From the NCBI GenBank assembly GCA_934635385.1, contig CAKTZI010000046.1:1-27036 (forward strand): 27,036 nt of DNA. Direction: 5' to 3'. Source of the DNA: an uncultured Kiritimatiellota bacterium. GTDB taxonomy: Bacteria; Verrucomicrobiota; Kiritimatiellia; RFP12; UBA1067. The notes beneath the pieces were generated by a model. That model saw nothing but the letters and a program-made list of their open reading frames with translations, made no database searches and had not been told where the DNA came from. Each line of letters starts with the position of its first letter. The first letter of the stretch is position 1. This document shows, piece after piece, positions 23,337-27,036 of this stretch. The translations under genes were made by a program, and so were the position numbers.

Positions 23337-24494
23337 TCATTCGCCCTGACACGCCTTCAGCAGCTCCGCCGAGAGGAACTGGCGCGAATCGTCGTCGACA
23401 AGCGAAAAGCGGTTGCCGTCATTCGGCGTGGAGAGGTAGTTCCAGACGCAGTAGGGAATGCCCCATTCCCTGCAGGCGGCAACGACGTCGCGCATGTAGG
23501 CGACGCGACTTTCGGGCGGCGCGTGCCGGATCGTGCCGAACTCGCCGTTCCAGAGGATCTTGTCCGGGTGGTTCTGGACAAACGTCCGCGCACCCCGCAG
23601 GCAGTGGTTTCGGAGATAGTCGCGTCCGATTTCCGTCCACCCCACGTACTCGCCCGTCTTCGACCCGTTCACCAGGCGCTGGAAATCCCGATAGCGCTCG
23701 ACATCCGCAGTCGGATACGCCAGTTCGCGGTTGTAGTAAAGCGGCCCCGCGTGCAGGACGCCGCGCTGGTGCGTGAACTCATAGGGCGCATACATGTGGA
23801 ACGTGTAGACGACGCGCGGGTCGTCCCAGACCTTGAGCTGCGCAAGCGCACTGGGCGAGTTCAGGCGAACCGACCCGATGACAACCCAACGGGTCGGGTT
23901 CTGTGCGCGGATCGCCTTCAGCGTGCGGTCAGCAAGGGCGTTCCACGCTTCGGCCGAAACGCCCTCACGCACCTCGTTCAAGAGTTCAAAGGCAAGCCCC
24001 GGATGATCATGATAGCGGCGTTCGAGCGCAAGCCACAGCGCGACAAACCGATCCTGAAGCTCCGAATCGGCGAAGAGATCCTTCACGCCCGCGACATCGC
24101 AATAGGCCCCCACGGCCTTGTGGAGATTGAGGACGACATTGAGGCGATGCCGTTCGCACCAGGCGACAAAGTCGTCGATCTTCCGAAGCGTCCGCTCGCG
24201 ATACTGTCCGGGAGCCTCCTCGACCACGATCTGGTCAAAGCCGAGGCGAACGTGGTCAAACCCCCACGCACGAATGGACGCGACATCCCGCTCCGTGATG
24301 AACGTGTCAAAGTGCTCGAAATCCCCCTCGGTCAGCGTCATCCGCCATTTCTCAGGCAGCACATTGAAGCGCTTGTAGTTCGTGAGCCATCCGCCGAGGC
24401 CCATGCCGCGCGAAAAACCCGGCCAGGACTTGGCGTCTGCCGACAAGGACAGGCCAAGGGCCACGGCAGCGAGAAGCAAACGTTTTCGATTCAT
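23337..24494 (-). CDS. secreted GH5-family glycoside hydrolase
   Basis: The 385-residue protein has a signal peptide (about 1-21) and a GH5 cellulase-like barrel: SRGMGLGGWLTNY at the start and VRLGFDQIVVEE. The acid/base Glu174 is in FELLNEVRE, HMYAPYEFTHQ follows on a later strand, and the nucleophile Glu318 is in LWNGEFGTIRHA. GH5 covers many beta-glucan, mannan and other activities, so the substrate is not assigned. The ATG overlaps the TGA of the upstream MFS gene (ATGA), with AAAGGGG about 7 nt ahead inside that gene. Tight coupling to an uptake transporter suggests that the two act on the same glycan. Confidence 0.88.
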   Translation of the reverse strand: MNRKRLLLAAVALGLSLSADAKSWPGFSRGMGLGGWLTNYKRFNVLPEKWRMTLTEGDFEHFDTFITERDVASIRAWGFDHVRLGFDQIVVEEAPGQYRERTLRKIDDFVAWCERHRLNVVLNLHKAVGAYCDVAGVKDLFADSELQDRFVALWLALERRYHDHPGLAFELLNEVREGVSAEAWNALADRTLKAIRAQNPTRWVVIGSVRLNSPSALAQLKVWDDPRVVYTFHMYAPYEFTHQRGVLHAGPLYYNRELAYPTADVERYRDFQRLVNGSKTGEYVGWTEIGRDYLRNHCLRGARTFVQNHPDKILWNGEFGTIRHAPPESRVAYMRDVVAACREWGIPYCVWNYLSTPNDGNRFSLVDDDSRQFLSAELLKACQGE

Positions 24495-25756
24495 TTCAAG
24501 ACCCCTTTCGTTTCATGAAGACCGACGACCCGTCCGCGCCGGAAGCAGCGGCACGCCAGCGCCAGCAGGGCCGCGCCCGCGAGATAGGCGAGCGACAGGG
24601 ACGCGAGGCCCGTCGCGAGCGAGACGTGCGCCTTCGTCCAGCCGAGGACGACGGGCGAGAGGCAGCCGAAGAGGAACGCGAGCATCAGGTTGAAGCCCGC
24701 CGCCGAGGCGTGGTAGCGCGGCTCGACCACGTCGAAGAACGCCGCGAAGTTGTTCGAGTCGTAGACGCCGCGACAGACGCCGAAGAGCCCCATCGCCACG
24801 CAGCAGCCCGCATAGGTCGTCGCCTGCGACAGCGCGTAGATGAACGGCACGCCGAGCAGGAGGCCGCCGCCGATCAGGGCGAAGCGGACGGACGGGAAGC
24901 GCTTCACGAGCCGGTCGCCGAGGCGCGAGCCGACGACGATGCCGAGCGCCGCGCCGAGGTAGTGCCAGAGGACGGCGTGAAGCCCCGCCGAGGCCTTGCT
25001 GACGCCGAACGCCTCGACGAGGTAGTTCGGCATCCACGTCTTGAAGCCGACGTCCACGTAGACTTCCATGCCGAGCGCGAGCGCGATCAGCACGGCGGCG
25101 GGTTTCGCGAACATCGCCTTGAGCGCGGCGCGAATCGTCACGCGGCCCGCCGCTTGCGCGGCCGGCACGGGGCGCGTGTTGCGCAAGGCGAATGCGAGGA
25201 CGAGCGCCCACGCGAGTCCGAGCGAGCCGAGCGCCTGGAACGGCAGCCGCCAGCCGTCCGCGCCCAGCCCCGCGAACCAGCCCGCGAGCGCACTGCACCC
25301 GATGACGCCGCCGTACATGCCGAGCTGGAGGAGCGAGAGCGCCGTCGCCTTGGAGTCGGCGTGCAGCTGCGAGACAAGCGACGTGGACGCCGGATAGTAG
25401 AACGGCTGGCCGAATCCGTTGACGAGGCCGTAGGTCACGACGAGCGCGCCGATGCCCGTGACGAGGCCCGACGTCAGGATGCCCGCGCTGAAGATCGCGA
25501 CGCCCGCGACGACCATCCACTTGCGGCTGAAGCGGTCGGCCGCGAAGCCGGCGAACGGGATGGTGAGCCCGTAGACGAGCGTGAAGACGGTGCTGACGAG
25601 GCCGAGCGCCACGTCGCTTGCGCCGAGAGACGCCTGGATCGAGCCGAGAAGCGGCCCGTAGACCTGCCGCGTCCCCTGCTGGAGGAAGAACGCGACCCAC
25701 AGGAGCCCCAGGGCCGTCCACTTGTAACCCGCGATTCTCGGCATATGCGTCTTCAT
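24491..25756 (-). CDS. MFS transporter, sugar or sugar-acid uptake
   Basis: The 421-residue membrane protein has about twelve hydrophobic helices in two halves. The major-facilitator motif A, GFAADRFSRK, lies at about 70-79 between helices 2 and 3, and GSRLGDRLVKRFPSV is the equivalent loop in the second half. The layout resembles hexuronate or glycerol-3-phosphate transporters more than drug exporters, but the substrate is inferred from context. I use the ATG at 25756, which overlaps the stop of the SDR gene (ATGA), with a GGA about 8 nt upstream. A longer frame runs into the SDR gene and lacks family similarity. It probably imports oligosaccharides or sugar acids released by the downstream secreted enzymes. 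Confidence 0.87.
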   Translation of the reverse strand: MKTHMPRIAGYKWTALGLLWVAFFLQQGTRQVYGPLLGSIQASLGASDVALGLVSTVFTLVYGLTIPFAGFAADRFSRKWMVVAGVAIFSAGILTSGLVTGIGALVVTYGLVNGFGQPFYYPASTSLVSQLHADSKATALSLLQLGMYGGVIGCSALAGWFAGLGADGWRLPFQALGSLGLAWALVLAFALRNTRPVPAAQAAGRVTIRAALKAMFAKPAAVLIALALGMEVYVDVGFKTWMPNYLVEAFGVSKASAGLHAVLWHYLGAALGIVVGSRLGDRLVKRFPSVRFALIGGGLLLGVPFIYALSQATTYAGCCVAMGLFGVCRGVYDSNNFAAFFDVVEPRYHASAAGFNLMLAFLFGCLSPVVLGWTKAHVSLATGLASLSLAYLAGAALLALACRCFRRGRVVGLHETKGVLK

Positions 25757-26517
25757 GCGTCGAATCCGTACTTCTCGCCCTTGTCGGACATCAGCCGCGC
25801 GCCGCCGTCCATCACGATGTCCGCGCCGGTGATCGACGCGGCCGCCGGCGAGTCGAGGAAGAGGACGGCCGCGCCGACTTCCGCCGGCTGCACCCAGCGG
25901 CGCAGCGGGATCTTGTAGTAGGTCGTCTCCTTCTCGTCCAGCCGCGCGGCCTTCGTGTCCGTCCATCCCGGCGAGATCGAGTTGCAGCGGATGCCCCACT
26001 TCGCCATCTCCAGCGCGATGTGCTGCGCCATCTTGACGAGGCCCGTCTTCATCGAGCCGTAGGCGGACGCGCGCGCGAAGCGGCAGTAGGCGTTGTTGGA
26101 CGCGATGACGACGATGTTCCCGGCGTCCGGCTGGTCCTTCATCCGCTTCGCCGCCTCCTGGCAGCAGAAGTAGGGCGCGCGGAAATCGACGGCGCAGTTG
26201 CGGTCGAAGTCCTCCGGCGTCATCTCCAGGAACGGCGCGAGGAGCGTGATGCCCGCGTTGTTCACGAAGAGGTCGAGGCGTCCGAAGTCGCGCGCGAAGT
26301 CCGCGAAAAGCGCGCGGATCGCCGCGACGTCGGCGAGGTCGGCCCGGTAGACGCGCGCGACGCCGCCCGCCGCGCGGATCTCCGCCGCCGCGCGCTCCGC
26401 GCCGTCCGTCGAATTGTTGCAGTGAAGCCCCACCGCGTAGCCGGCCTTCGCCAGCTCCTGCGCGATCGCCCGGCCGATGCCCGTGCCGGCCCCCGTCACC
26501 AATGCCGTCTTCGCCAT
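25753..26517 (-). CDS. SDR-family NAD(P)-dependent dehydrogenase
   Basis: The 254-residue cytoplasmic protein has the Rossmann signature TGAGTGIG (8-15), NNAG in the middle, the catalytic YxxxK as Tyr153-GSM-Lys157 and the SDR end motif ITGADIVMDGGARL. Length and motifs fit classical short-chain dehydrogenases, for example sugar 1-dehydrogenases or 3-oxoacyl reductases. With a DapA-like aldolase directly upstream, a sugar or sugar-acid oxidation step is likely, though the substrate cannot be read. The ATG is preceded by a full AGGAGGTGA, and the last three bases of that motif are the stop codon of the upstream gene. Its own TGA overlaps the ATG of the MFS gene. Confidence 0.92.
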   Translation of the reverse strand: MAKTALVTGAGTGIGRAIAQELAKAGYAVGLHCNNSTDGAERAAAEIRAAGGVARVYRADLADVAAIRALFADFARDFGRLDLFVNNAGITLLAPFLEMTPEDFDRNCAVDFRAPYFCCQEAAKRMKDQPDAGNIVVIASNNAYCRFARASAYGSMKTGLVKMAQHIALEMAKWGIRCNSISPGWTDTKAARLDEKETTYYKIPLRRWVQPAEVGAAVLFLDSPAAASITGADIVMDGGARLMSDKGEKYGFDA

Positions 26518-26521
26518 GTCG

Positions 26522-27036
26522 TCACCTCCTGAAATGCGGCGCGGTCTGCGCGTAGTACTCCTCGAACAGCCGCTCGAACTCCGCGTCCGACGAGAAGCCC
26601 GGCCGGCGGCAGACGTCCGTCGCGATGATGCCGCGCCGCATGAGGATCTTCTTCTCGAAGGCGATGATCTCCTCGACGTTCTGGCGGATGTGGTTCAGGA
26701 TGGGCAGCAGGGCGTTGTGCGCCGCGATCGCGCCCGCCCGGTCGCCCGCGAAGTACCGGTCGTAGACGTCGAGGTAGAGGTCGTACATCGAGCAGCCCGG
26801 CATCGCGCCGACCGCGCCCCGGTCGAACGTCTCGATCATCTGGTAGCCCGCGTTCCCGGCGAAGACGCGGATCCGGTCGCCGAGGCGTCCGACGAGGTTC
26901 GAGATGTACTTGCCCGCCGGCTTGCACTCGATCTTGTAGTAGACGACGTTCGGCGCCTCTTCCGACAGGCGCGCAAAGACGTCCGGCGCGATCGCGACGC
27001 CCGTCTGCTCCGGCGCGTACTGCATCATGACGGGCA
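26522..27036 (-). CDS. DapA/N-acetylneuraminate lyase family aldolase, 5' part outside the window
   Basis: Only the last 171 or so residues are in view, and the frame continues past the right edge. QYAPEQTGVAIAPDVFARL matches the DHDPS-family segment after the catalytic tyrosine region. YYKIE holds the Schiff-base lysine, and the AGNAGYQMIETFDRGAVG turn is typical. The family cleaves or forms 2-keto acids (dihydrodipicolinate, sialic acid, 2-keto-3-deoxy sugar acids). Beside an SDR and a sugar transporter, a 2-keto-3-deoxy-acid aldolase is more likely than lysine synthesis. Its TGA lies inside the ribosome-binding site of the SDR gene. Confidence 0.85.
   Translation of the reverse strand, partial: PVMMQYAPEQTGVAIAPDVFARLSEEAPNVVYYKIECKPAGKYISNLVGRLGDRIRVFAGNAGYQMIETFDRGAVGAMPGCSMYDLYLDVYDRYFAGDRAGAIAAHNALLPILNHIRQNVEEIIAFEKKILMRRGIIATDVCRRPGFSSDAEFERLFEEYYAQTAPHFRR

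Noticed and set aside
1..27036. tRNA, rRNA, riboswitch, transposase or integrase genes
   Set aside because: Reading both strands I found no cloverleaf-like segment, rRNA-like stretch, known riboswitch core or recombinase motif that I could support.

Overview
The window reads as a carbohydrate-utilisation region from a GC-rich anaerobe, most likely of the PVC group (Kiritimatiellota or Lentisphaerota, gut or rumen type). This is an inference. It rests on a XylR-type LacI/AraC hybrid regulator, many secreted glycoside hydrolases without SusC/SusD, LamG and beta-helix proteins, a FocA-type formate channel, ordinary Shine-Dalgarno sites and sigma70-like promoters. All convincing genes lie on the minus strand, except one truncated ATPase remnant on the plus strand. 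Long plus-strand open frames opposite the GC-rich genes are shadows.

Layout by window coordinate. (1) 140-3225: a secreted fusion of a clan GH-A glycoside hydrolase with an alpha/beta hydrolase, overlapping a XylR-like regulator by 4 bp. (2) 3502-4203: a formate/nitrite channel gene. (3) 4600-6015: a GH29 alpha-L-fucosidase. (4) 6115-9977: an accessory patch of lower GC by eye, with two intact AAA ATPases carrying C-terminal PD-(D/E)XK-like domains (a DUF234-type and a DUF4143-type) and a 5'-truncated DUF4143-type remnant. (5) 10377-27036: a long co-directional series, read from the right as DapA-family aldolase (partial), SDR dehydrogenase, MFS transporter, GH5, GH78, triple-LamG protein, a 1216-residue three-part esterase/beta-helix protein, GH127 and a C-terminally shortened GH92. 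Most junctions overlap or have gaps under 30 nt, so one long operon or two adjacent ones are plausible.

How the genes fit together (inference): the secreted enzymes would strip acetyl or phenolic esters, L-arabinofuranose, L-rhamnose, alpha-mannose and fucose from a complex plant or host glycan (pectin or rhamnogalacturonan-like chains fit best). The MFS protein would import products, and the SDR plus DapA-like enzyme would oxidise and cleave a sugar or sugar acid.

The ATPase patch is the least ordinary part. Intergenic spaces from about 4.3 to 10.35 kb carry strong GGGGACAGACCCC / GGGGTCTGTCCCC hairpins. Two of them belong to a longer composite element of about 120 bp. Each intact ATPase promoter carries its own pair of palindromic sites. 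The third ATPase is cut off at a 28-bp repeat whose second copy sits beside the shortened end of the GH92 gene.

The other standouts are domain architectures: the three-part esterase / serine-less tannase-like / beta-helix protein, a GH78 with a LamG-like domain inserted into it, and the GH-A plus alpha/beta-hydrolase fusion. I see no tRNA, rRNA, CRISPR array, transposase or integrase.
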